Part shown: positions 25,710-34,900 of the stretch, piece after piece
How the letters are laid out: every line of letters begins with the position of its first letter
Position numbering within the stretch: the first letter of the stretch is position 1
Source: Mesorhizobium xinjiangense
GTDB taxonomy: Bacteria > Pseudomonadota > Alphaproteobacteria > Rhizobiales > Rhizobiaceae
Assembly (NCBI RefSeq): GCF_009749525.1
Contig: NZ_WOAC01000030.1
Location: forward strand, 1-51,611
Reading direction: 5' to 3'
Length of the DNA: 51,611 nucleotides
The notes under the pieces: generated by a model
The model's database searches: none
Told to the model about the DNA's origin: nothing
What the model saw: the letters and a program-made list of their open reading frames with translations, nothing else
Program-made: the position numbers and the translations under genes

Positions 25710-27996
25710 CGACTACACCACCTTCCAGTTCGGCCTCAACTTCGAGATCGACCTGCGCCTTAAGCCAAACCAGACCGTCACGGATGTACGTCGGAACCTG
25801 CCACTCTTCCGGGCGGGCCGTAAGTACGCCAAGCGCGAACTTGGTCTTGTCGAATTTATCGCCGCTGACCCTCTTGTGAAGGCCGGCTGCCAACGCCGCC
25901 GGGTCCGCTAGTGCACCACGGAGGCGTAGACCCAATTTCCTCTGCTCCGCGCTCTGGCACCATTCGGCGTTTTCCAACCCGAACGCTTCTTCCAACGTCC
26001 GACCTGCCAGCTCTACGTTCTGACCATTCCATGCGACTGGAACGGGCGTCTGATATGCCACGCGGACACGGGGCGTCACATCCGCCGGCGTTTCTTTCTC
26101 TTGCTCCGGTGCTGCGAAAAGCTCGTCGATCGACAGCTTGGCCGGAAGCCATTTCACGAGAGTCTGGTTGGAGGTGACTGCCCCGGCTACACCGGGCAAG
26201 CACTTTTTTCCGTAACGACGGGCGGGGGCAGGATCGGCGGCATCGCCAGCTTGGGCGGCCGGAGCATCACCACCGAGTAGTTCATCGACATCGTTGGCAG
26301 CGTCCACCTCAAGGGCCTCGACTTCGATCTCCAGCTCGTCATCGTCGTCATCATCGCCGTCATGATCAGCAGGCAACAAGGTAACACTGTCTACGTCGGT
26401 GATGATCAGCGTGACGATCCCGAGGAATTCGATCAGCGATTTGAATTTATGGCCGAAGGCACCGCCCACCTCCAGAATGCAAATGCAGGAGGATCGCAGC
26501 GATGTCGCCGCCTTTGATATCATGATCGGGAGCAGCAATCGCTCGACATTGCCCTCCACGAGCACAGCGGCGTCAGAGAAGAACAAATCGCAGTGGGTGA
26601 GTTTGAGATACCTTTGCAGGAAATCGCGGTGTTCGGTTTCCTGCGCATAGAACGCGGAGAGGTTGAGCACTTCAGTGACTTGATCGTTTCCAACCAAATC
26701 GCGCCGGAAGTAGCGGATCGGCTGAAAGCCCCGCTCGTACAGGATGTGCGGCGAGTGGGTCGTAATGACCGCTTGTGTGGCGAATGATCCTCCCGCTTCG
26801 CCCGGAATGACGAGCAAGTCGAGTATGTTGCGAATGAAAACCTGCTGGAGCTGCGCGTGAAGGTGTGCTTCTGGCTCCTCGATGAATATGAGATGGAGAG
26901 GCGCACGCTTCTCCTCTTCAGCTTTCCAGCGCTCCTGAAGGTCGAGCACTTCGACCACCATATAGATCAGGTTTTTGAAGCCGAGGCCATTGTAGGTGTC
27001 GGGCAGCATGATTGTCTGCGCGGCTTCGCCCACGATGTAGTGGACGCGCGCATCCTGTGTCATGATGGACGCGGGGTTCAGGGCTGACTTGATTTCTAGC
27101 CTTGGGTTATTGAGGCCGGGATAACCCAAACGCCCCAACCGCTCCAATGTGCCTTTGAAAACTTCCGCGAGATGCTTGTCGAGGCCCACCTCAGAATCGA
27201 ACAGCGCTTTGAGCGCCTGATGATCGTCCTGACGTTGATCGAGATTGCGTTGATAGAAACGGCTCAGACGCTTCGACAAATCCTCCGAACGGCCGCTTCC
27301 GGAAGCAGTTGAAGGGTCCGCGAGGTGCCGCTGTGCATTGAGAAAATCTACCTTGATAAGTGATTTTAGTACAGCGCTGCCGCCGGGCTCGTTACCCAAC
27401 GGCAGCGGCTGATATCCCTCCACCGCCTGAAACTTCGCATCAAATTGCCTGTGGTCGAGGACGTAATATCGCAACTCATACTCGTGTCTCAGTTCTTTAA
27501 GCAGGTAAGCCGATAGCGATTTTGGCCAAGGCACATAATCGCCTGCGCCGCCGACCAGCGCCGCCGCTTTGGCCCGACCATCGTCGCGAGCGGTGCGATA
27601 ACGCTGGATCAATTCGGTGATGTTTCTGGGCGCGAGTTCAACGCGGATGCCAACAAGCGTCCCAACCCAAGATGTCGAAGGCAGAATGGGGATGACAAGA
27701 TAAAGGTCTTCGGCTCCCACCTCGAACCAAAGATCGAGTGAGACGGTTGGGAACTCAGCCTCGGCGACCTGCCCCTCTCGTTCGCCAATCTCATCGAGCA
27801 GCGGCCAAGCGTGCGAGCTAAAATCGTACAGTGAGAAGGAATCTTTACCGCCCGCGAGGAACATCTGCATCGCCTGCGTCGCGGAGGTTTTTCCGCTATT
27901 ATTCGCCCCAACGAAAATGGAGATGTCGGACGCAAGCTCGACATGCACGTCCCGAAGCCGTCGGAAATTTCTCAGTCGATAGGAATGTAGGTGCAT
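25702..27996 (-). CDS. OLD-family ATPase-TOPRIM nuclease, GajA-like
   Basis: Protein of 764 residues. An ABC-type ATPase has Walker A GANNSGKT (30-37), signature-like YNGLGFKNLIYM (335-346), Walker B LIFIEEPEAHLH (369-380) and switch His (ITTHSPH, 411-417). A TOPRIM domain follows with VEGNVERLLLP (Glu481) and ITDVDS (Asp534, Asp536). Residues 545-592 are an Asp/Glu/Ala-rich insertion straight after the TOPRIM acidic pair, not usual in the family. Overlap with the downstream UvrD-type gene indicates Gabija/class 2 OLD. The upstream gene is the retron-type RT, separated by 108 bp with a weak hairpin (CACCG-AAA-CGGTG). Confidence 0.88.
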   Translation of the reverse strand: MHLHSYRLRNFRRLRDVHVELASDISIFVGANNSGKTSATQAMQMFLAGGKDSFSLYDFSSHAWPLLDEIGEREGQVAEAEFPTVSLDLWFEVGAEDLYLVIPILPSTSWVGTLVGIRVELAPRNITELIQRYRTARDDGRAKAAALVGGAGDYVPWPKSLSAYLLKELRHEYELRYYVLDHRQFDAKFQAVEGYQPLPLGNEPGGSAVLKSLIKVDFLNAQRHLADPSTASGSGRSEDLSKRLSRFYQRNLDQRQDDHQALKALFDSEVGLDKHLAEVFKGTLERLGRLGYPGLNNPRLEIKSALNPASIMTQDARVHYIVGEAAQTIMLPDTYNGLGFKNLIYMVVEVLDLQERWKAEEEKRAPLHLIFIEEPEAHLHAQLQQVFIRNILDLLVIPGEAGGSFATQAVITTHSPHILYERGFQPIRYFRRDLVGNDQVTEVLNLSAFYAQETEHRDFLQRYLKLTHCDLFFSDAAVLVEGNVERLLLPIMISKAATSLRSSCICILEVGGAFGHKFKSLIEFLGIVTLIITDVDSVTLLPADHDGDDDDDDELEIEVEALEVDAANDVDELLGGDAPAAQAGDAADPAPARRYGKKCLPGVAGAVTSNQTLVKWLPAKLSIDELFAAPEQEKETPADVTPRVRVAYQTPVPVAWNGQNVELAGRTLEEAFGLENAEWCQSAEQRKLGLRLRGALADPAALAAGLHKRVSGDKFDKTKFALGVLTARPEEWQVPTYIRDGLVWLKAQVDLEVEAELEGGVVGE

Positions 27997-28104
27997 CGTT
28001 CCCCCCCGCTACGAAGACTATCGGTTACCTCCCTGCCTGTGAATATTAAATAGACACCGTTTCGGTGGTGAGCATCGAACGCTTTCCCCTTGTCCACCTC
28101 GAAG

Positions 28105-29682
28105 TTATTCAGCGAGCCAATCGTTCAGCATCTCAATCAGGATAGCGAAGTCACGACCTTCACCGGGGCCACCTTTATGAATGATTCCCGCGACCGCATC
28201 GTTATGGTCTAGGAGGGGGCCGCCGGACATTCCTTGCGACAGCTTCTGTGTCACCTCGATCAGCTTGACACCATGTTTGACAGGCAGCGAACTCACCTTC
28301 CCGTCCCGGACATTTAGCCTATCGCCTGGGCCAAAGCTTGGATATCCGACAGCAACCAGCCCTTCACCGACCACGACGGAATGGTTCGACTGCTCAAGTT
28401 CGAAATACTCGGTAGGCGGGATTGCATGTTCGAGAATAGCAAGGTCACGAGGCTCGTCGCGCTTGAGTACTTTCGCCTTGAAGGCATTAGACGGCTTGCT
28501 CGGATGGTAGACCTCGACTTCTTCCACGCCCGCGACGCAATGGGCAGCAGTGACTAAGCCGACATCCTTGAGGAAGAAGGCGCTTCCCTGAGCCATATCG
28601 CCCTCGAAATGCTCGACAACCCATACAGCCCTGTCGCGGACCTCAGCCGCAGTCGGTGTCACCTCGATCTTACGCTCTGGGAAACTAGTGTTGAATCGAA
28701 CTGCGATCGATCGAAATACAGGATCAGATTGGCCCCGGATGTGGCGGAGCCAAGTGATCTTTCCCTCAAGATGTTTACCTAGATCAGATGTACCGCCATG
28801 ACTACTCTCAAATTTCTTCTGCGCAGTTTTCTTTCCTAGATTCTCCACTGAATAGATTGCCGCGCGAATATTCCGGACATAGCGTCGATCAACATTGAGA
28901 AGTTCGTTAATCTTGAGTCCCGTAACTGTTCGACGCGAGTGCTGGTCGGCATAGTGTGCTTTGTCGTGGTTTATCGCAAATCCGTTGGTAACGATGATAT
29001 TGCGGAAAGCCGGCTTAAGCTGATCGGGCGCAAAATGTCCCGAGGGTGGGACCGCCTCGAACAGCGCCGTCATTGGCTGGTGGCTCGAAAGCGTGATGTC
29101 GTCCGCGTAGCGCGTATAGATACACCGCGACGCCTTCGCGAAAGCGAGTAGCTCCTTATCTAAGCGAAAGCAGATCATGTTGGAGAGGACGGGACTCGTC
29201 GGCGCGCCTTGCGGCAAGTGAGAGTTGTGACAGCACAGTCGGCCAATGATGCTCGCCACCCGGCTGTCGATGCCAAGTGATTCGAGGACGCCGGTGACCC
29301 GATTTTCGGTGATCGACGGAAAGAAGTCCTTCAGGTCGATGTTGAGCACAAAGCGCTTGCGCAGATGCGCTAACGCATTGGTTTTCACGGATTTTCCAGC
29401 GACAAAGCCATGGACGGGATTCCGGACGCGATAGAGATGGTAAAGCAGCGCCGCGATCTTCCGCTGAAGGTATTTGAGGCGCTTGTCGGGCGCGTTGATG
29501 ATTCTGGACTTGCCGTTCCCCTTAGCGATCTCGAATTGGTGGTACATGCGACCACGAAACCACCAGATCTTTTTCAGTTCTTTGGCCGACACGCCTAGGT
29601 AGGCAAGAAGCGCCGCCTCACTAGCCAGTTCGGGAGGAATTGCGACCCGGACGACGGGGATACCAAAAAAGGACGGCGGCAC
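28105..29682 (-). CDS. Retron-type reverse transcriptase fused to trypsin-like protease
   Basis: Protein of 525 residues. Residues 45-315 form a reverse transcriptase with retron hallmarks: NAxxH (TNALAHLRKRF, 102-106), LNIDLKDFFPSI (motif A), LPQGAPTSPVLSN (motif B), RYADDITLS (YADD, 192-195) and VTG (253-255). Residues 350-520 form a serine protease with His381 (TAAHCVAG), Asp413 (RDLAIL) and Ser486 (GMSGGPL), so the triad is complete. The GTG start at 29682 follows AAGGGAG. A perfect 13-bp inverted repeat brackets the 121 bp directly upstream, as expected for the a1/a2 ends of a retron ncRNA. No DGR template or variable repeats and no CRISPR array are near. Confidence 0.9.
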   Translation of the reverse strand: MPPSFFGIPVVRVAIPPELASEAALLAYLGVSAKELKKIWWFRGRMYHQFEIAKGNGKSRIINAPDKRLKYLQRKIAALLYHLYRVRNPVHGFVAGKSVKTNALAHLRKRFVLNIDLKDFFPSITENRVTGVLESLGIDSRVASIIGRLCCHNSHLPQGAPTSPVLSNMICFRLDKELLAFAKASRCIYTRYADDITLSSHQPMTALFEAVPPSGHFAPDQLKPAFRNIIVTNGFAINHDKAHYADQHSRRTVTGLKINELLNVDRRYVRNIRAAIYSVENLGKKTAQKKFESSHGGTSDLGKHLEGKITWLRHIRGQSDPVFRSIAVRFNTSFPERKIEVTPTAAEVRDRAVWVVEHFEGDMAQGSAFFLKDVGLVTAAHCVAGVEEVEVYHPSKPSNAFKAKVLKRDEPRDLAILEHAIPPTEYFELEQSNHSVVVGEGLVAVGYPSFGPGDRLNVRDGKVSSLPVKHGVKLIEVTQKLSQGMSGGPLLDHNDAVAGIIHKGGPGEGRDFAILIEMLNDWLAE

Positions 29683-29800
29683 GAGGTCTCCCTTCCAATC
29701 ACGCCATGTGTCGCATTGTCGATATGGCGCGCACGATATGTGCAGACATTAGCTCTTACGCCGCAGTTACTACAGCGCGTATGCGAGGGGAGACCTCGTG
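29680..29800 (-). ncRNA. Candidate retron msr-msd RNA
   Basis: Read on the minus strand, CACGAGGTCTCCC (29800-29788, a1-like) and GGGAGACCTCGTG (29692-29680, a2-like) are perfect 13-nt complements enclosing 95 nt. Inside are three possible hairpins: 29757-29781 (TACGC/GCGTA), 29731-29743 (GCAC/GTGC) and 29700-29731 (8-bp stem including one G-U pair, with an inner TCG/CGA stem). The a2-like arm contains the Shine-Dalgarno (GGGAG) and the GTG start of the reverse transcriptase. The total is short for a retron ncRNA, and the branching guanosine is not assigned. Confidence 0.6.
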
Positions 29801-29883
29801 AAGCAAATCTATCAACTCGCGGAGGAGTCATCTAGACTATATGTTCGCGCCGATCGACGATTTCCGCGTGTTAGACTCTGTTC

Positions 29884-29963
29884 CTAGGTATCGTCTTGGA
29901 GGGCTATGGCGTAGGTGTAGTTCTCCGTTTCGTCGGCTTCGGCCCGCCAAACACCGCCGATTA
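29884..29963 (-). repeat. Gene-tail repeat, copy 1 (type II)
   Basis: The minus strand encodes the end of an otherwise absent gene, IGGVWRAEADETENYTYAIALQDDT followed by a stop at 29884. It is about 88% identical over some 47 bp to copy 2 at 37854. It lies between the HNH gene and the retron RNA and marks the left edge of the 30-37.9 kb block. The 150 bp between it and the HNH stop hold only short degenerate frames. Confidence 0.6.
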
Positions 29964-30111
29964 CCGCACAAATTGCCGAGCTATCTCTTTCATTATCAAA
30001 CGGATAGCGTCTTTCAGGTGGTTGTCGTACGCGCAGGGGTTCTCGCGCGCCCTACCAGTCGGCATAGCCGTTCGCTTTCCTCGCTGGGAAACCACAACTC
30101 TGACCCGGCGG

Positions 30112-31113
30112 CTACGTCACCGGTGGCGGGGTCACTTCGGTCACGCCGTCGAAGTGGAAAACTACGCTCGGCTCGCCTTTCTCGGGCGCTGGTGAAGCGA
30201 GGCTTTTCGTCCAGAAGCGGGTGGGGCCGCGCACCCTGCCTTTCTCCAAAAACGCGAAGACGGGAACGGGCGGCAGGCTGATCGTGTTCTTGCTGAGGCG
30301 TTTGTCTTCCTGAGGAGCGGGAACAACAACTTGGAAGGTCATGTTGCCGAACGCCAGTACCATTACATACATTGGCCCGGCTTGGTCGCCCGGTTTTCGC
30401 CGCAACAGCATAACGCGCGTGTGCGCAATGGGCATGGGGCCGGGGGTCCAACTGCGTATGCAGCTGTAATTCGTTCCGTCGTTGATCTGGTGTGTTGCAA
30501 TGTCCGGTTCGCGCAGCCAGCGCAAGGCTTCTGGAACCTTCTCGATATCGCTTTCGTCCATGAGGGTGAGGGCAATTTTCACAAGCGCCTTGTATGCGCC
30601 GAGCGGACGATAGGCGTGCGGGGAGATCGTGACCGTCAGTGTTTTCTTGTTGTGGTCAATTGCGGTGATGGGGTCGCCTTCGTGCTCCTGTATGAGGAAA
30701 CCGCGAGAACCCATGTCGATGCGCGACTTCTTCTGACCGGTCTTGGCGGAAGGAACGCCGCCTTTGCCCAGAACCTGGCCTGCGGACCGTTCCAGCAGCG
30801 TCATCTTGCCGAGGTCATCCTCGAAAGTTGCGAAACGGGCGTTGCATTCATCGCACTCATAAAGGCTCACCAACGTGCCGTTGCCTGCGAGCTCAGGCAC
30901 GGCGTGCGCTTCCTTGCGGAACGTGACGGCCGGTGCGGATCGGGAACAGAAGCGGCAGATTTTAGGCTCGTGACCCAAAATCTCGTTGTGCCCGCGCGCG
31001 GCTATCACGCGGTTGATGGCGATGTCGTAGTGGTCGGTGTAGTACGCTATGCCTTGTACCGTCATTTTAAGGTTCATCGGCGTGAGACCGGGGAAGTGCG
31101 CTTCAACAGGCAT
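30112..31113 (-). CDS. HNH-like zinc-finger nuclease-type protein
   Basis: Protein of 333 residues. Residues 52-100 carry CRFC (53-56), KEAHAVPELAGN (His70, Asn78) and CDECN (87-91), an HNH-type treble-clef pattern with two CxxC knuckles. The remaining 230 residues have no family that I recognise. The ATG overlaps the stop of a possible small upstream ORF, suggesting coupling. Because gene-tail copy 1 separates it from the reverse transcriptase, it probably belongs to the right-hand block. Nuclease activity and a defence role are inferred. Confidence 0.68.
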   Translation of the reverse strand: MPVEAHFPGLTPMNLKMTVQGIAYYTDHYDIAINRVIAARGHNEILGHEPKICRFCSRSAPAVTFRKEAHAVPELAGNGTLVSLYECDECNARFATFEDDLGKMTLLERSAGQVLGKGGVPSAKTGQKKSRIDMGSRGFLIQEHEGDPITAIDHNKKTLTVTISPHAYRPLGAYKALVKIALTLMDESDIEKVPEALRWLREPDIATHQINDGTNYSCIRSWTPGPMPIAHTRVMLLRRKPGDQAGPMYVMVLAFGNMTFQVVVPAPQEDKRLSKNTISLPPVPVFAFLEKGRVRGPTRFWTKSLASPAPEKGEPSVVFHFDGVTEVTPPPVT

Positions 31114-31264
31114 TAATCATCTTCCGTTTCTTCCTTATCTCTACGACAGTGCTGGCGGCATCCGCTAACCTATCAGTATAACTGCCGATAGCACGCCACA
31201 GCCCATTTCGCTCTTCCTTGCCCGTGAGGTGATTTTCGGGCGGATGTGTAATGGCCGCATTCAA
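31103..31264 (-). CDS. Possible small ORF coupled to the HNH gene
   Basis: A 53-residue frame from TTG 31264 (NAAITHPPENHLTGKEERNGLWRAIGSYTDRLADAASTVVEIRKKRKMINAC), rich in charged helix-forming residues. Its TGA overlaps the HNH start (ATGCCTGTTGA, 31113-31103). The frame is open further upstream with no ATG or obvious ribosome-binding site, so the start is uncertain. It could be a small partner protein or a remnant. Confidence 0.35.
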   Translation of the reverse strand: MNAAITHPPENHLTGKEERNGLWRAIGSYTDRLADAASTVVEIRKKRKMINAC

Positions 31265-31342
31265 GTTGGCAAACTGCGATAGCTGCCATGGTGGGCAACC
31301 GACTGCGAAGATGGGCGCATCGAAAGCTAGTCTACTGGAGAG

Positions 31343-31834
31343 ATGACCATGACCCTGCGCGTATGCACCGCAACTGAAATGACGGCTGGTGAGAGGCAGG
31401 AGTTCATCGCCTTTGTCCTAAAGGGCGCTCAGGTGAACGAACATACGCTTCCCGACCTTGTAGATCGGGCAGTCGCGTTGGTGACGCTCCACGACGGAGA
31501 AACCCTGATCGGAACCGCCGCCGTCAAGATTCCAAACGTCGGTCACCATTACGGCGATTTTACCAAGGCAGGTGTAAAGGAGCGCGCCGCCGAGTTCCCG
31601 TTCGAACTTGGCTGGGTTCATTCATCTCGAAGCGGTAACGGAAACGGGCGCAAGCTGGTGGCAGCGGCTGTCGAGGCGGTTGGCAGCCGGAGCGTTTATG
31701 CCACAACCAAGACCGGTCAGATGAAGCACATGTTGCCCGACTACGGCTTTGTGGTTCTCGGCCAACCCTTTCGGTCGACACAACACCCGGATGCAAAACT
31801 CAGCCTGTTTGTTCGGTCTTTACCCTCGGCGTGA
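31343..31834 (+). CDS. GNAT-like acetyltransferase
   Basis: Protein of 163 residues with a GNAT-type core: strand then ELGWVHSSRSGNGNGRKLVAAAVEAV (acetyl-CoA loop R-x-G-x-G-x-G/R near residues 95-106) and MLPDYGFVVLGQPF near the end. The substrate is unknown. It is divergent from the HNH gene and precedes the large STAND gene by 106 bp on the same strand, so it may share its transcript. Confidence 0.7.
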   Translation: MTMTLRVCTATEMTAGERQEFIAFVLKGAQVNEHTLPDLVDRAVALVTLHDGETLIGTAAVKIPNVGHHYGDFTKAGVKERAAEFPFELGWVHSSRSGNGNGRKLVAAAVEAVGSRSVYATTKTGQMKHMLPDYGFVVLGQPFRSTQHPDAKLSLFVRSLPSA

Positions 31835-31940
31835 GGGGGTAGAGGCACCACTCTTCTATTCTTGCTCTCCGATGACGATAAATGAGATAGCCTGAGGTCG
31901 GCGTTGTCATTATGTTCTGGCTGAGGAAGAGAAGAGCTGC

Positions 31941-34900
31941 ATGGCAAGAGCACCTGATACCAACGACATTGAACGCAGCTTTCAGGATATACCTGAGGAC
32001 AAGACCACGGAGGCCGAGCAAACCGCCTTCCTGATGGACTTAGGCTGGCATAAGGGCTTGAGTTGGGATGACCTGCTGAAGTCGAGGCGCGTTCTTATTA
32101 TTTCTGAGGCAGGTGCAGGCAAAACCTATGAGTGCCGCGCGCAGCAGCAGTCGCTATGGACAGCCGGCGAGCCCGCTTTTTATGTAGAGTTGGCCGACCT
32201 CGCGCGCAGTAACCTGCGTGATTTACTGTCGCATGAGGAAGAAACTCAGTTCGATGCATGGCGCACTGCGCAATCCGATGTTGCGACCTTCTTTCTCGAT
32301 TCCGTCGATGAGCTGAAACTCAGTCTTGGCTCGTTCGAGCAGGCGCTGAAGCGCTTGGCGAAGGCGGTAGCCGGACAACTCGGCCGGGTCCGCGTGATTA
32401 TCACTTCCCGACCTATTCCCGTTGATGAGCAACTTTTCCGCCAAATCCTACCGGTGCCGGATGAGGCCGACGAAGTGGCGACCAGCGAAGAGTTCGCTAA
32501 TATCGCGATGGCACGTCGACCGCAGAAATCATCCGATGAACAAACTGCGCGGGATTGGCGCAACGTTGCATTGCTGCCCTTGTCTAGTGCCCAAATTAAG
32601 CAAATGGCGAGCAAGGAAGGCGTGGATGATCCAGATACGCTGCTCGCCGATATCCGGCAGCGTAACGCCGAGGAATTTGTACGCCGACCGCAGGACCTGA
32701 TCGAGCTATGTGCTGATTGGCGCGAACATCGTCGCGTTCGTTCGCATCGCGATCAGGTGTCGAGTAACATCGCCGTAAAGTTGAAGCCACGTGAGAACGG
32801 TAGGGAAAATACGGCTTTGTCTCCCGAAGAGGCATCGGAAGGTGCCCAACGCTTGGCGCTGGCGGCCACCCTTAGCCGCAAGCTCACCTTGCGCCATAGC
32901 GCCGAGGCTGACCGCGATGGCGATCCGACCGAAGCGCCGCTTGATCCTTCAAATATTCTTCACGATTGGACGCAGGGCGAACGCACGACCCTGTTGGAAC
33001 GGTCGCTTTTCGGCTTTGCTTCCTACGGCCGAGTGCGCTTCCACCACCGCTCGGTGATCGAGCATTTGGCGGCTGAGCACCTTCTCGCGCTACGCAAGAA
33101 GGGTATGCCGGTCAGATCGATCAAGCGCATCTTGTTTACAACAACGGCGCAGGGGGAAGCAGTGGTCAAGCCGTCACTGCGTCCGGTCGCTGCTTGGATA
33201 GCGCTGCGCGACGATGCCATTTTCGAAGAAGTGCTGCGGCGCGAGCCGGATGTCCTCCTGAATTTTGGCGACCCCGAGTCGCTTTCATTACTGCAACGGC
33301 AACGAGCCCTACGCGCCTATGTCGAGCGTCATAGCGCGGGCGGATGGCGTGGATTGCGCGTGCCAAGCATCCAACTTCACCGCTTTGCGGCGGCCGACTT
33401 GGGGCCGGAGGTCAAGCGCCTGTGGAAGGGCGGCATCGAGAACCACGAAATCCGCGAAATTCTGTTGAATCTGATCGGTCTTGGGAAGATGACCGATTGC
33501 GCAGATATTGCCTATAGCGTCGCAGTCGATGCTTCTGCCCCCTATGGCGAACGGATTGATGCGTTGGATGCGCTCATCCAACTAGACGATCCTCGCCTTG
33601 CTGCGATCAGCACGAGCTTGGCTGATGACGCGGCGCTTTGGCCGAACCGCCTCGCACGTGCTGCACTGCTGCGGCTGTTCCCAGTCCACCTGCCCGTGGA
33701 ACTCCTTTGCAAAGCGCTCGCACAAATCACGGAAAAGAAGCGCTCGGCTGGCGACATTTCATGGAATCTCCCGCGCTTGATCGAGCATGTCGATCTATCA
33801 CCGGATATGTTTAACGCACTGCGTCATGGGCTTACCGAACTGGCGGTGGAAGGCATCGCCTGGAACGAAAAGCACTGGCCGCATCTCGCCAGCAAACGAC
33901 AATTTCTCTTACCGGCTCTGGCCGCGACCTGCTTCCGTCAGATTCAAAATGGCGTCACCACGCCAGAAGTAATGCGTTCAACCGCGATTGCGTTACGGCT
34001 GGCAGAACGCGAGTACGACCACACCGAGCCCGCCAAACAATTGACTGCGGCACTCCCTGGCTTGCCGCCAGATGCCCGGCGCCTCATGTTCGAGGCCGAA
34101 GACGCATTCCTGCAAACGTATCATCCGCTGACGGACCCCTTCAAACGCTATGCTCGCTTGGCTTTTCACGGGGCGGCGATGCATCTAGGTGCCATTGATG
34201 CAGATTGGGTGCTTGCATCGCTTGCCGATCGCGGCCGCAACGCTGACGCCCGCGCGATGATGCTCGAAGCGGCGATCCGCATCCGCGACGACAATGTTGA
34301 ATGGACCGATCATCTGTCAGCGTTGAAACCGCATGTTGCCGATCTGCCGGAACTGCTTGAACGCCTTGACCAGCTTGCCCAGCCGCAAAAAACAAGCCCC
34401 GAGGAGCAGCGCTGGCAACGACAAGATGCCAAACGACAGAAGCACGAAGAACGCCGCGACGCGAAAGCCCACGCCAGTTGGGCGATGTTCTGGCGCGAAA
34501 TTATCAATGATCCTGACGCGGTGTTTGCCACCGATCGTTCTGAGAACACGGCTTGGAACCTCTGGCGGGCAATGGAACGCAGCGGTGAGGAAAGCCGGGC
34601 GTCAGGCTGGAACCGGCGCTTTATCGAGCGACACTTTGGCAAGGAGGTGGCCAACCGGTTGCGCCTCGCGGTCATGGCATTTTGGCGCAAGGACCGCCCG
34701 ACCCTGCGAAGCGAGCGCCCGGAGGAAGAAAAAGGCACTTATCTGACCCGGTGGCAGCTTGGTTTAGCGGGGATCGCCGCCGAGGCCGAGGATCCCCAAT
34801 GGGCTGAAAAACTCAGTGAAGAAGAAGCGAAACTAGCGCTCCGCTACGTTTCCATTGAGTTGAATGGCTTTCCGGTTTGGCTTGAAGGATTTGCCGCCGT

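Noticed and set aside
28105..29682. Diversity-generating retroelement or group II intron RT
   Set aside because: No template/variable repeat pair or intron domains nearby; NAxxH and VTG motifs and the upstream inverted repeat favour a retron.
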